Numbered from the stretch's first letter, positions 10,200 through 22,765 are shown. The stretch is DNA of 48,769 nucleotides from Phaeoceros laevis (GCA_049999765.1 JBNGIQ010009266.1:63678-112446), one strand, 5' to 3'. Numbers and translations: made by a program. The notes: a model not told the origin generated them from the sequence alone.

Positions 10200-12488
10200 T
10201 CAGCCATTAACCATGCTGGATTGGCATACAGGAACATCTATTCTCGGTACAGACAGCTGTCCACCATAAGAGGGTATGCTCCTGATGACATCGGAAGCTG
10301 ACAGGTGACTCATTGTCATGCCACCTGCTATTGCACCCTCTTCAGCCTGGCAGCTAAGCCAGATATCAGAAAGCCTTGCCCACGCCACAGAAGCTCTGGC
10401 AACCCCAACAGCTTGAACAATACTCCTTGCTGCCATAAAGCGGACTCTGTAAATTGTCCCAAACTCATTCCACAGCTCGTTACCAACAACCCCTGCATCT
10501 TCAATTCCACTGTAGCCCACCAAATCAGAGTTGCTCACAAGCACAGGAGCATCATTTAGATCATTAATCTCATCCCTCTCAGACGAGGACTGTGGCAATG
10601 GCAGTAACTTAGGCACAGATGTGTAAGCTCCGGGTATTGAATGTATGTGCTTACTGTAAGCCTGGACAGCCTGCATTACACAAGGACAAGTAGATAAGAG
10701 CAGGTTCTTCAAAGCTCCTTACAGAAACCCATCATTCCAACAAACTACTACAAGTCTTTCAAACACCTACCTGCCATTGTGCAGCTGCTAACATCACTCG
10801 TGGCCTCCTGGCACGTACATAGTGGAGTGCTTCAAGTGGAGTCATTCCACGGTACTCAACCTGTAAAACGAAAGCTTCAGATGCCTTGGACGATCAATTC
10901 TTTCCTGCCCTAGGGTACTCCAAACTAATCTTCAAGTGACAACGCATAAGCAGCCTGGCTGCACTACTACTTGATTCAATTTCCAAATCAAATACTTACA
11001 AGGTAGCAGAGCACCACTGTTGTACTCCTTCCACGCCCAGCCTTGCAGTGCACATATATTGTCTCCCCCCTCTTGGAGTGCTCTGAAACATGACATGCAA
11101 GAGGCCACCATTGTTTAATATCTTGACGACTTAAATTGCTTGATATCCCAACCACAATAAAGACCGAGCATGACCATAAATGAAGTCCACAGCGCGCCGG
11201 ATGTCGGCAAAGGATGGAGCAAAAAGATAATCGCGGGTTGGAATGACCAAATGCTCGATACCATGTTCCTGAGACAACAGTCCAGTTGAAAATGTGAGCA
11301 GATTACTAACGGTAAATAAGTTAAAAAGCTGTAGAAAAATGGTAACATCCGTATACCTGGTACATTGATGAGGGTACAAGGGTTTCATAAGACTCGTTAA
11401 GAGTGACGACACCTTTCACACCAAGAGTCTTCAGGCGCATAACATCTCCTGGGAAGGGGACAGCACCTAACAGGAGACCCTGAGCCAAAAAAGCAAGACA
11501 CATAAAATAAGTGAGTGTTGCTGCTTTACAAATGCCTTGCAGGCATGCGAGTGCCTCAACGTCTGCTGATGTCATACCTTACATTAGCAATGGCAAGTCA
11601 GTGCATACACAATTTCCTGCTCTCGGAAGGGAGACATAACAATATAGCAGACGGTGAACTACAGACAAACTTAGGACAGTGTCAGTGGTGCTCCCCTGTG
11701 GGTATCTCGAGGATGTTCCCCAGATCCTCGGACAGAGGATAACACATGCCAAGCACTAGCCATGGACACCTCTTAGAGAAGTCGGGATTGATTCCAGAAT
11801 ATCTCTAGAGCACTCAAGTAACTCGACTACCGAGCAAGGTTAGCAAGCAACACAAATTCCCAAAAACACTGAACATGTAATGTTTGAGCACCTGGTCAAC
11901 TTGATCCCACCAGCGAAATTCAGATTGAAGCTTGTTGCGAACTACATTGTAGAGAAGAGTTGGATAAAACAGCACTCGCGCCCCGGCTCCAACCATCACC
12001 TGCTTGGCTGCCTTTTGCACCCTATCCTTGGCGTCCCAATCTGCCTTTTTCACTAAGACTATCTTCCATCGCTCCTCCTTCTGGTCAGACGCTTCGTCGC
12101 TCATTACTCTGTCCAGAGCCAGCTCAACGGGGAACTGGAGAACTTCCCTTGCACTTCCCTCTCCTGACGAAACTGCAATCAAAACGCAAAGCACTGCATT
12201 AACAGTCTCTTCACCTGGCGCGGCCCTCTCAGGGAACTATAACCACGTAAACCAACACAGGCGCAAGACACCCGTAGGCTCTTACCGGTTCATCTCGTCC
12301 AAGAAATCACCACCGCGGATACAAAGTATGGTTGTTTTTGCAAGCTTACCTTGATCTGCGAATGCTTCTTCTGGCGCGCCCTGCAGGTGCTGGTCACCTG
12401 AATCGCTGCTGTCGCAGCCCGCGCCCTCAAACAACAAGCATCGTTGGCAATTGAGATGCTGTGGTTGGGAAGGTGCACAGGTAGACAT
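10200..12488 (-). CDS. PTPMT1: PTPMT1-type dual-specificity phosphatase (phosphatidylglycerophosphate phosphatase)
   Basis: Seven exons on the minus strand give 426 aa: 12488-12350, 12172-11892, 11479-11357, 11268-11175, 11082-11000, 10860-10771, 10670-10200. Phases agree throughout. The PTPMT1 family removes phosphate from phosphatidylglycerophosphate in cardiolipin and phosphatidylglycerol synthesis, in mitochondria and/or plastids. The family signature runs FYPTLLYNVVRNK, then EFRWWDQV, LLLGAVPFPGDV, TLNESYETLVPSS, IPTRDYLFAPS with the general acid Asp194, and the P-loop HCKAGRGRS with Cys225 and Arg231. RPRVMLAAAQWQ follows. The N-terminal ~75 residues and a C-terminal ~130 residues rich in Ser, Asp and Val extend beyond the catalytic core. 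Plant relatives I remember are nearer 340 aa, so this one is long. The exon 4 donor (GTCATG) is weak but is fixed by phase. It shares a 653-bp divergent promoter with the GH43 gene. Confidence 0.9.
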
Positions 12489-13141
12489 GCTCGGATCTTA
12501 CTTGCGAGCTTCAATCATACATCCAATTACGTCCTCTTCCACCGTCCATCAAGAAAGCAGCCGCAGTTACACAGGAGAGCTAGACCCCGCAGCAACTGCC
12601 CCACAAGCAACGCATGCTGGCAAACAGATCCACTTGGAAAGAACCACACACTATAGGAGAAGCACAGAAAACCCTTCCATCAAGAAAACGAGTCTAGCAA
12701 ATCATCCAGGGTCCATAGGACAGGCCGAGAAGCACATTCAAGGGTAGAGCGTGCTGTGTTCCATCAGATCCGCAGAAAGGAGGGCCGAATTGCGCTCCAC
12801 CTGAGAGATGATGGCCACGCGACTGATGCGCTGGCTTCCACGGAAAATGGGGTGCATGGTAAACAGCACCGGAAGAGGTGTAACGGGGCCCGCACGAGTC
12901 GCCGTTGAGTAGGTAGAGTTATGAGAAACGGTTAGTCAATCTTTGAACTGGTTTTCTACTGATGATGCAGGATACCGTATTACGTCCGGTTCACCTGCCA
13001 ATGCTGCTTCTGCTGCCAGCAAATTACTGTACATGGAAACCGCAAACGAGTTTAGAGACGGTGCTACTGGTTTGGCACCACCATCAGAGACGCAACAGAG
13101 CATGGCCCGCTAGGCGGGGGGCCGCAGTTGGATCGGCATCG
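12489..13141. promoter_or_regulatory. Divergent promoter region between PTPMT1-like and GH43 genes
   Basis: The two start codons face apart with 653 bp between them. No TATA box stands out. A TTCTACTGATGATGCAG stretch ending near 12970 looks like an acceptor, so the GH43 5' UTR may be spliced here. An in-frame ATG upstream of the chosen GH43 start exists at 12962. The window offers no way to separate the promoters. Confidence 0.4.
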
Positions 13142-14588
13142 ATGGCGTTGCACCTGCCCAAGGCGGTCATGCAAGCCTGCCGAAATTTGTGCCGGTGCAA
13201 GTGCACCCTGATCAGCTTTATCTGGACTCTAGCGTCCTGGCTGCTCTTGCTCTTGATCTACACCTCCCTCTTCCCTACAGAAATGTCATCCGATGGCAGC
13301 AGGCAGCAGTGGCGGACGCTCTCCACTCTCAGCGATCCCTTCGATATCGCCGTACGCACCGCTGGAGCCCGGAATCGGAAGCCAGAGTGGAGGGAGGAGC
13401 AAACTGTCATCAAACAACTGTTCCCCGACAAGGGTCTGGCCGTGAATCCTCTCAGGGCCAATTCAAGTGAGCAGATGTACTACTATCCAGGAAGGGAGTG
13501 GAGGGATACGCAGGGGCGGCCTATTCAGGCGCACGGAGGGGGAGTGATGTTTGATGAGAGGAGCAGCACCTTCTACTGGTATGGCGAGAACAAGGACGGG
13601 CGGACGTATCACGTTCAAAAGGGCTCCCTTGCGAGGGTGGATGTCCTGGGAATCAACTGCTACTCCTCCCAGGACTTGTGGCACTGGAATTTCGAGGGCA
13701 TTGTGCTCAAGCCTGATCCCGCAGATGAGAAAAGTGACCTACACGTGAGCAAAGTGGTGGAGAGGCCCAAAGTGATTTACAACCAGCTCACAGAGACGTA
13801 CGTCATGTGGATGCATGTGGACAACGCCAATTACTCCAAGGCTTGCGTCGGGGTTGCTATCAGTTCCAGACCCCAGGTGTGTTGAGCCTCTGCAATTGCC
13901 TTAAATGCGTATTGTTGCGTGGATGGAGAGACCGAGCGCTTATGGCCATCTTTTGCCATATTGGCTGATGCAGGGGCCGTTCGTTTACCTGGGAAGCAAG
14001 AGGCCTCATGGCTATGATAGCCGGGACATGACTCTTTTCAAGGACGATGACGGGCAAGCGTATATTGTGTATTCCTCGGAGGAGAACAGCGAATTGCATG
14101 TCGGAGTTCTGACAGATGACTATCTTGATCTCAAGAGCCGAATGATCCGTATTTTCATCAATCAGAGAAGAGAAGCTCCCGCAGTTTTTAAACACAGGGA
14201 AATTTATTACATGATCACATCTGGGTGCACTGGCTGGGCGCCTAACAAGGCGTTGGTCCATGCTTCAGAGTCCATGATGGGGTCATGGGAGACGATTGGA
14301 AACCCTTGTGTGGGTTCATATTCATCTAAAACGTTCTACTCGCAAGGCACTTTCGTGCTACCTTTGCCTGGATTGCCCAACATTTTCATATTTATGGCTG
14401 ACAGGTGGAGACCTTCCAATCTTAGGGATTCCCGATACGTCTGGCTCCCACTGAGCTTGGACGGGCCAGCGGATGAGCCATTAGAGGATGAGTTTGTGTT
14501 TCCGTTGTGGTCCAGAGTGAGCATTCACTATCAAAATAGATGGAAGCTGCCTGATGGTTGGCAAGATGAGGCAGATGACTTAGCGTAA
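13142..14588 (+). CDS. Glycoside hydrolase family 43 protein, Golgi type II membrane galactosidase-like
   Basis: Two exons, 13142-13876 and 13974-14588, give 449 aa with phase 0 at the junction. The protein starts with a short basic cytosolic segment and one hydrophobic anchor (residues ~22-44, TLISFIWTLASWLLLLLIYT). This is the type II topology of Golgi enzymes. The five-bladed propeller domain follows: IQAHGGGVMF, FYWYGENKDG, SSQDLWHWNFEG, VVERPKVIYN, YDSRDMTLFKDDDGQAYIVY, REAPAVFKHREIYYMITSGC, YSQGTFVLP and ADRW. Plant GH43 proteins of this kind (Arabidopsis GH43A/B) act as exo-beta-1,3-galactosidases that trim arabinogalactan-protein glycans in the Golgi. That activity is inferred from family membership. 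The ATG at 13142 fits the topology; a longer frame from the in-frame ATG at 12962 would add 60 residues and a second hydrophobic stretch, and I think it less likely. Confidence 0.88.
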
Positions 14589-14731
14589 GCTTCAATGAGG
14601 TAAGACAGTTCCCTGGTTGCCCACTTGGCCATTTGCTGCAAATCTGTTCAGTAATTTTGGTTGTTGAGTCTGTTCATGGGTGCAGGCTCGTTCGATTGTT
14701 AAAGTTCTACATCATTGGATTCCATCGGTCC

Positions 14732-14737
14732 AATAAA
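14732..14737 (+). terminator. Candidate polyadenylation signal (AATAAA) of the GH43 gene
   Basis: The sequence is exactly AATAAA, about 145 bases downstream of the stop codon, followed by T-rich sequence. Plant signals are degenerate, so this is a plausible but unproven site. Confidence 0.35.
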
Positions 14738-15279
14738 TTATGCAGCTCGTCGTCGAAAGTGACACTTGCTGAAATCATGCAATAGCTTGCATTTCAAATA
14801 TTTATTACCAGCTACGTTTCTTGGGAGTAAGTGGAGGTGGGGCTTGCTGCAATTCTATTTGCTTCATCTGTCTTTGTGGATGGAACCTACAAGTAACAGT
14901 GTGAAAAGTCCATTTTCTCTTGGAAGTTTTTTGAAATGAATCGGGTGTCATGGTTGCAGAACTGTATTTTGCAAAACAAGATCTATTGCAATTGTTCCAT
15001 CTCAGGTCGGCGGGTAAAAGTTGGCACTGTATAGAATGGCATGCTTGCCGTTTTCTTACCTCCTTGAAATGCAGTTCACGACGGGGAACTGCACGTTGCT
15101 GCAGGCAAGGGTTGCTCTATTTTAAAGTGGCGTAGCCATAGCCTCACATCTCCGGGCAAGCAGATTCGAACTCGAAATCCTGGGGGATGGCTTAGTTTTT
15201 GCCCTTAAATCATGTTGAAGCGGCTGATCCTGGTTCGACTTTGTCTTGAGGATATTCAACATACAGGATGAGGATGATG

Positions 15280-15321
15280 ATATTGCTTGACTTCCGGTTT
15301 ATCCCGGAAGTCAAGCAATAT
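15280..15321. repeat. Perfect 18-bp inverted repeat with 6-base loop
   Basis: The left arm ATATTGCTTGACTTCCGG (15280-15297) and the right arm CCGGAAGTCAAGCAATAT (15304-15321) are exact reverse complements around the loop TTTATC. It lies about 190 bases upstream of the sulfotransferase-like start codon. It could be a foldback element remnant, a structured 5' UTR element or a promoter palindrome. No tail of U and no flanking gene end support a terminator. Confidence 0.85.
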
Positions 15322-15514
15322 GACGTCCATTGGTTGTTCTGTATACAGTAAAGATTGTAGTTGTGCAAAGGCAAACTGCCAAGTGGAATTCAGGCTGTGC
15401 AGAACCGGAAACCTTGCCCGTTTCTTTTGCTGCCAAGTTATCATAGCAGTAACAGGTCCGACCGGTTCTTCTCTTTCCCCAAGTGTGGTCTGAAATTCTC
15501 GATCCGCCATTCTA

Positions 15515-16631
15515 ATGGCATCGGCTGGTTTCAAAAAGGCCACTCCCAAGTGGGCAGAGAAGCTGGTGTGTGCGGACAATCGACAGTGCTATGACGGTGA
15601 GTGCGAGAACCTTCATCTTTGTGAGGAGCAGGAAGATAGGGGGGTGAAAGACCCTCCAAACGGTGGGAAGCTTATAATCTGCGCTGGCCCTGAGCGTTCA
15701 GGTAGTCGCCCACCGCACTTGGTTGCACGAGAGCTTGAGACCTGGCTGTTAAGGCCAAAGACTTATACATGTGGGCATCTTTAAATTTGTGACAGGCTCG
15801 ACTTGGCTGTTCAACGCCGTCAGGTTGTTGCTGGAAGCAAGCTGTGAGAGGGTGCACACCTATTGGTTGCACACCATCACCTCCCAGAAGCTGCAAGAAA
15901 GAGGGTGGGGAAGGCAAGAAGAGGGTGCTCATATAGTTATCAAGACGCACGACTGGTCAGATGAATGGGACGCCTCGTCAGCAGACTTCATACTCTTGAC
16001 ATGGAGAGATGTCTGTGGTGTAGTGAACTCTTACTTGCGGTTGGGGTGGCTTCCGTACGACATGGCGTAAGTTCACTGGCAGTGCGCACCCATGCTTGAC
16101 CATGCCACAGGCAGCAGGCCAAGTTAGGCAGAGTTGGTGATCCCTGACGTGGTCGGATCCAGGTCCATGAAGTCGCGCTTGGCAACTTGGCTACATTGCT
16201 ACAAGAAGTGGAAGAAGCTAAGTCATCAAGAATTTTTGTTTCATGACTTCTCAGATGCTCAAGGACGTGAGCTCACCTGCCTGGAGAACCTGTCAGCGCT
16301 TCTTGGCTTCACCCGTGTGATGGATCCCAGGGTGCTGTCTGGCAAGATTCAAGCACTGCAAGTGCCGAGATACGGTGCCGCTATCCCATTTTCCCCTAGT
16401 ACTCGATGTTCAAGCCCCTTTGTTGTGTGCCTGTATGCCCAGCATTCCAAATCTAATCCTCTTGTTTTGCCATGTTTGACGCCCGATGCAGGCGCTCCTG
16501 ATCCAGTGACCAAGTTATGGCCCAAACATATTTACTCCGTTGCGGACAAAATCCCTGCCAGAAGTAAGAGTCTCGACGAAGCAGGTTGCAAGACCTTACG
16601 GGATTTTGCCACACATCTGCTACCTGAGTAA
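15515..16631 (+). CDS. P-loop sulfotransferase-like protein
   Basis: Four exons, 15515-15701, 15796-16066, 16163-16374 and 16492-16631, give 269 aa with consistent phases. The 5'-phosphosulfate-binding loop is seen at residues ~52-66 (KLIICAGPERSGSTW), split by intron 1 inside the Gly-Ser-Thr. The 3'-phosphate-binding region follows in exon 2: DFILLTWRDVCGVVNSYLRLGW, with the R-D pair and the conserved Ser. These two motifs define PAPS-dependent sulfotransferases and their relatives. The substrate cannot be told. There is no signal peptide or membrane anchor, so a cytosolic enzyme is likely. The N-terminal 45 residues are acidic and Cys-containing. At 269 aa it is at the short end of the family. 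Exon 3 starts at 16163; acceptors further upstream lead to stops or break the frame. Confidence 0.75.
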
Positions 16632-17316
16632 AACAGTCATCACCACATCCGTACATCGGTGGTTAGCACTGGTTACGTCTCAAAGTACATCCATCTGACC
16701 GTTCGAATTCTCGAATTCCTAGAAGTTCTCCAGTTCAAACCATGGGTCTTGAAACCCTGCTCTGTGAATTTACTTGCAATGGGGAAAGTGCTTAGGTCAT
16801 CAAACTCCTATTATGTGGCTGATACAAAACAGCATTTGCAAACAAAATCCACATTTTTATTCTGAAGGAACTTTAAGTCTTAACACATGTGGGTGCTGGT
16901 GTGCTGGTGGATGCCCAGTTGAGTAGTTGGTTTTTGGAGTTGGCACTTGCTCGATGTTGAGCTGGTTGCTTCGGTGGAGGCTACAGGAGTGACCAAGGAG
17001 GGAGGGAGGTATATTTATCGTGCTTTGGGTAAAGACCACTGTCAGGCTTCTGGGATAACCTTTGGATTAGTATCGCCAAAAACAACACAGCTAACTTATC
17101 GAAACGTGCGTTCTTTGTTGTGGCGACTTTGAACATTGAAGCGGCTCTTCACGAGGCAAAAGCACCGAGTTAGGTTCCTGAAGTGCGGTAATAAAAAGCC
17201 ACGTTTCTGTTCGGCTGTCATGGTCAAAGAGTCCTGTAAGAAGCCTTCGATAAGTGGATCGATGACTGTTCGACAGTGGCTGTACTTCCTGGTGTCGCGC
17301 ATCAGCTGGCGGCCCC
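16632..17316. other. Intergenic region and SEC10 promoter/5' UTR
   Basis: About 685 bases with no supported coding region. Small frames on both strands lack family resemblance. The part nearest 17316 is probably the SEC10 5' UTR. Confidence 0.45.
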
Positions 17317-20300
17317 ATGTCTATCCTTATGGATGTTGAGGATTTCATGGTAAGCAACTGCATCGACGAGGGAGCAACCGTCTAGGATCTGAATTGTTTC
17401 CGGACTTTTCACAGAGTCCCTGCTTGGATCACGGAATTTGGATGCTCCAAAGAATGCGTTCATCCGTTTGGGTTGACCATTGGCCGTCTATACAGGGAAC
17501 CTTCTCCTTCGATGACTTCTTCAAGACTCTCGTGAGCGATTTTTTGCCAACTCTTCAAGATGATGAGCTGGACTCAGCTGAAAAACCATCAAATCAGGGA
17601 GGCCTTTCCAATGGATTGCACCGCGGTGACTCAGATGCAGGACCTAAACTCACAGTTGGCTTCACTGGTCCCGCATTTGTGGAAGCTGAAGGGCTGCTGC
17701 CACTCTTCAAAGATGCTCGTAGGGAGCTGATGGATCTAAGCAGCCAGGTGATTGGGCCACTTTGCCCTGCGCTTTGAGGACTGTAAGGATTTGACCCTTG
17801 AAACTTTGTTGTCAGCAGCCAAAATTGATCCCGCTTTGCGTTGGAATAGATTGATGGACGGTTGGAGAAGCTTACGAAGGATGTCTCACTCCACGATGCA
17901 AAGCATCGAAAAAAGCTTGTTGAGGTAAGCATAGAGTGCCTTGTCAAACGATTCTCTTTCAGAAAGGGGAATGTTCCCCTTTGAATCTGACTGTATTTCC
18001 TTCTAATGACATGCAGTTAGATAAGAACGTCAGCATGCTTTACGACAGCTTCAGTAGGCTCGATAATCGGATATCTGGCGTAGGCCAAACAGCTGCGAGG
18101 ATTGGAGAACATCTGCAGGTAGCATACACATATCCCAACTACCTGTGTATATCTGTTTGTCCGAAAGTGACGGGCAACACTTTCTAATATGTGGAACCTC
18201 TGTGGTCAGAATGCTCACTTTCAAAAGGAGACGGCAATTCAAGCTATTGAACTTATCAGAGTACAGCTGTCAACCACTCTGTGTTTTGTTGGTGTGTGTG
18301 CACGAATTGGCAAAGTCCTTGTTTGCAAGAATGCTGATTACGCCATAGTTCTTACCCAACTCACAACGTGAAAAATTCTGAGGTCTTGTTCTGTAGGCAG
18401 CCTGTTTTCTGCCTGCTCCAGAGTTTTGACAGATTACATCTGAATGTCTTTTGTGGCCCAGTATCTGATGGAATTCAATGGAACATATGGCGACCTGATG
18501 GAGCTGTCGCCACTTTTTTCAGATGACAGCCGGGTAGCTGAAGCATCAGCTATAGCCCAAAAGCTCCGTAAGTTCATACATCTCTGTCGGTGTATTTGAA
18601 CCAAGTGTTGTCTGAGTATCAAAGATTTCCAGATAGTCCACGACTTTCATTGATCAAAGTGAAGCTTGCAGGTGCCCTTGCTGAGGGGGACGTGGGTAGG
18701 GCTGGGACGGGCATAGCTGGCAAGAGCACAGCCAATGCAAGCTCTGGCTTAGAGGTTGCAGTTGCAAATCTCCAAGATTATTGCAATGGTGAGTGTCGAG
18801 TAGGAAACGTACGCATTCGAGCTGAATTGTGTCTTCGGCTTTGTGTCTGACATTGCAATTTTGGTTCAGAACTCGAAAATCGCCTCCTTTCCAGATTTGA
18901 TATGGCATCCCACAAGCGAGAGTTGGCAACTATGGCAGAGTGTGCTAAGATCCTTGTTCAGGTGGCTAAAGCTGTCCTCATGCTCCAATGTTGCAACGAT
19001 CCTTTTTTTCTTTGGCGCACTGGTCACCCTAGGACCCTCGGATGCTTCTCATGTGCAATGGTAATGGCAGTTCAACCGAGGAACCAGTGCAATGCAGCGC
19101 TACGTTGCTTCTCGTCCTATGTTCATTGATGTTGAGATCATGGCCATGGATGCAAGGACAGTCCTGGGAGAACATGGGTTGCAAGGCGGACCAAACTCTC
19201 TTGCAAGAGGACTATCCACTCTCTACAGAGAAATTGTTGGTAATCCCTCTCCTAGTTGCTTATGCATGGAATTCATGTTATGTCAAGTCTTTTGGGTGAG
19301 GTAGGCAGTTCTGAGGTGTCTGTTTTCTGACTTCAACAATGCAGTCAAATGATGTTATCTCCTTTTGTATTGAGTTCAGAAACGGTGCGTAAAGAGGCAG
19401 CTACTGTGGCAGCTGTTTTTCCATCTCCCGATGCTGTGATGACTATTCTTGTGCAGGTACCTCAAAACTTTATGTCTCGAAAGGTTTGCGAGCTGATGAA
19501 GGTCTAGGCTACTTATTAGTTATCTCAACTGGATGTGTTTGCAGCGTGTCATGGAGCAGCGAGTGTTTGCAGTGTTGGATAGAATATTACCTAAGCCGTC
19601 CCTAACAAACCCTATTCCAATTGAAGAGGGCGGTTATCTCCAGGTATGCTCTGCATGGTAGATGTTTTCACTTGTGTTGTGCGAATATGGTAGCTGTTGA
19701 TGCTTCTTCTCTCTGTAGAGGTCCTAATGCCGCCTATCTGTCTGTGCCATGCAGTATCTTAGAACATTAGCTGCTGCATATGAAAGAACACAAGAACTTG
19801 CAAAAGAGCTGCATGGTCTTGGATGTGGAGATCTCGATGTCGAAGGTTTGTAATGTTCTACAGCTAGCTCATGGTGGCAAAACCCTTGGGAGCTGCAACA
19901 TTGATTGAGTTTTTGACATTTGTTGTTTGGTAAAACATGTCTACATTGTCATTATCATTGGGCAATTTGCATGACCCACTCTTCTTGGGCATACGACGCA
20001 TTAACATAACTCTGGTTCCCTGCGCATCCTAGCAGTCTGGAATTGAACAATATTCTTGATGACGGACAACAGGAGGCTGCAGTGCCGAGATGCTGACCTT
20101 GTGTTTCTTTGCATAATATTTTCAGGTTTAGCTGAAGTATTGTTTTCCACTCACAGGGAGGAATACATTGAGCTCGAGAGGGCGTCACTGAGTCAGCTCT
20201 TCCAAGCCAAGGTACACAAGTCCTGCAACTTGATAACCAGGGTAAGGTGACAACTTCCAAGAAGTGTGCGCACCGAAGTATGTGAAAACATTCATGAACC

Positions 20301-22540
20301 ATGTCGCAGATGCTGGAGTTGAAGTCTGGTGCTGTCCAGCAATCCGAATCCCGGAATAATAGAACTGCGGCCACTCTGTCAATGCCTCCTATGTCAGTTG
20401 CCGTAGTGACAGAATTCGTGCGGTGGAATGAGGAAGCTGTGTCTCGCAGTTCTCTTCTGACGAGTCAAGTAATCACTTAACCTCCTCTCATGGCTGTAGC
20501 CTTAGGAAAGGTTGTCTTTGCGTTTTACTGGCTGCACATCATTGCAGGTGTGCCCAGCTAAGGTGTGTCTCTGTTCTCTTGTATTTATTGTATGGTCATG
20601 CACTAATGTTTAAACTGCCCCTGCAGCCTGTTCCTCTGGCAGCGAATGTGCGTGCAGTCTTCACAGCTCTTCTCGATCAGGTCTGATAGGATTGTTACAG
20701 GATGTCATGTACCCCGTGCCTTACTAGAATTAGGTGCTCTTGGAGCTGGCTTTTCGGGAGAGTTGATCTAAGTGGTTGACGTCAAGCAGGTCAGTCAGTA
20801 CACCACAGAGGGTTTGCAAAGAGCACAAGATGCATTAAACGAAGCGGGCACCTTAAGAGAAAGATTTATCATTGGGTCAACTATGAGTAGGAGAGTAGCT
20901 GCGGCGGCAGCAGCAGCGGTAAATTTTCGCCCCTAGTGTCATGAGCCACCACTTGGCACTTCGCCCAGCAATACTCTGCAGCGAAAATTGAAAATCCTCA
21001 GCATGTTTGCAGGCTGAAGCAGCAGCTGCTGCAGGGGAGAACAGTTTTCGCGCTTTTATGGTGGCTGTGCAGAGGGCTACTACAAATGTTGGATTAGTTC
21101 AACAAGTAAGCAGACGCTTTGTGCAGCATGTCTAGGTTGTTTTCAGACGACAAGACGGAAGATTAGTACTGGTGACTACTTACAGGCGATAGAGGTGTTA
21201 AATATGTTTCCGCACTTGGTGAAAGAACCTTGCTGACTCTTCGGTCGTATTTTGCTGCAGCATTTTGTGAATACAGTTGCAAGGCTGTTGTTGCCTGTTG
21301 ATGGAGCTCATGCTGCCTGTTGCGAAGAGATGGCTACAGCTATGGCTGATGCCGAAAGTGCAGCTTTGAAAGGCCTTCAGCAATGCATTGACACAATTAT
21401 GGCTGAGGTCAAGCTCTTCCTGTGTTGTGCCTGAACGGTGTTTTTTGGTATTGCCTATAGCTGGAGGGTCATCAATCCGCTGTCAAGTGCAATGCAATGT
21501 CTATGGTGTTGCAATTCTGTAATTTTTCGCGTTGGTTAAGGTGATATGTGGTCTGTCAGGTTGAGCGGCTGCTGACGTCAGAGCAAAGGGTTGCAGATTA
21601 TAAGCCGCAAGAGGATGGCAACCCTCCAGATCACCGGCCAACTGCTGCCTGCACAAGGTAACTGTCAGTTGACGTAGATGCTAGACATCGCTATCGAGCT
21701 GCTGGATGACTGAGGTTTTTCTTGGGGTTGGTTCTTCATCCCGACTTGAACGCTTTTATCCGTTTCCAATGTTCATTCGCTGGTATTAGGGTGGTTACCT
21801 ATTTGGGGCGTATGCTCGATGCTGCATATGGAGCTTTGGAGGGGCTAAACAAGCAGGCTTTTATGACTGAGCTGGTAAAGTCTGATTCTTCTCCCTCCCA
21901 GTTTGAAGTACCGAAAGATGACTATCTAACAGCAAATCACAGGGGAACCGCCTGTACAAGGGTTTTATACTCCACTGGCAAAGATTCATATTTAGCCCGA
22001 GGTATGTATAAGAACAATGAGCTGAGCAGCACCTTCGGCATAGACTTCGAATGATCCCTTTCTGAACGGTTTGAGCAACTCAATAACATGCACTTCTTGT
22101 TGACGCAGTGGTGGCCTACGACTGAAGCGTGATGTCTCTGAGTACGCGGAGTTCGTAAGAAGCTTTAAGGCCCCAGCAGTTGATGAAAAATTCGAATTTC
22201 TTGGGACGTAAGTGCTAAAGCCGTGTGCTAAGGCTCCATTGTCGGTTTTGCTAGAAGGTCTCTGCTGTTGGCGCTTTTACTGACAACCTGGTGGCGGTTT
22301 AGGATGGTGAATGTGTTCATTGTCGCACCGGAAAGCCTGCCCACTCTTGTCGATGGGAGCTTGAAGCAAGCTCGGAAAGATGCTATTAAGTGAGTTGACT
22401 CGTACAGCGCCTGCTTCTCAATTCAGTGGCTTGGGTGTCTGACATCTGTAGTCAATTTTTGTTGCAGGTTCATTTCACTCCGGGAGGATTACAAGTCTGC
22501 CAAGATTGGAAGCAGATTCAGCAGCTTGAGCGCGGATTGA
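17317..22540 (+). CDS. SEC10: Exocyst complex component SEC10 (EXOC5)
   Basis: Twenty-four exons give 810 aa: 17317-17349, 17496-17747, 17850-17924, 18017-18118, 18210-18260, 18462-18567, 18672-18788, 18870-18961, 19071-19239, 19380-19456, 19545-19643, 19755-19845, 20126-20211, 20310-20468, 20627-20680, 20790-20918, 21013-21105, 21261-21407, 21560-21657, 21790-21874, 21943-22001, 22109-22207, 22303-22389, 22468-22540. Every phase agrees. SEC10 is a rod-like subunit of the exocyst, which tethers secretory vesicles at the plasma membrane in polar growth and cytokinesis. Matches to plant SEC10 are near-continuous: GTFSFDDFF, LLPLFKDARRELMDL, SRLDNRISGVGQTAARIGEHLQ, LEVAVANLQDYCNELENRLL, RPMFIDVEIM, FPSPDAVMTILVQRVMEQRV, AYERTQELAKELHGLGCGDL, RLLLPVDGAHAACCEEMATA, GLQQCIDTIMAEVERLL and SGGLRLKRDVSEY. 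Length is near the ~825 aa of the Arabidopsis protein. Introns are 54-280 nt. I see no frameshift or missing block. Confidence 0.95.
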
Positions 22541-22765
22541 TGCTGTAAACAGCCCATTAATTTGTATTGTAGGTGTTCCGAGTCACCGTTCAAGGCTTCA
22601 AGCGGACCTCTATTCCAGAAAGGTATGGAACTTGATGGCCGAAGGCTGCTGCCGTTCGGAATGTCTTCAGCTGCAGTGGAAGAAGCACTGTTTTGTTTTG
22701 TGGAATTCTTTGGAATAAATTGTTACCTCGCATGGGCAAGGTAATTTCTTGCCTCTCAGTGTTCG

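Larger units (their letters stand above)
14589..15514. other. Intergenic region with 3' UTR of the GH43 gene
   Basis: About 930 bases without a supported gene. A canonical AATAAA lies at 14732-14737, about 145 bases past the GH43 stop, and could be its polyadenylation signal. A perfect 18-bp hairpin is at 15280-15321 (listed separately). The rest is unremarkable and probably includes the promoter of the sulfotransferase-like gene. Confidence 0.5.

Noticed and set aside
15140-15245. tRNA gene suggested by TTCGAA and GGTTCGA phrases
   Set aside because: No acceptor stem, D-arm or anticodon arm could be paired around them.
19955-20382. Minus-strand frames of up to 139 codons within the SEC10 gene
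   Set aside because: They overlap SEC10 exons and introns on the other strand and have no recognisable motif.
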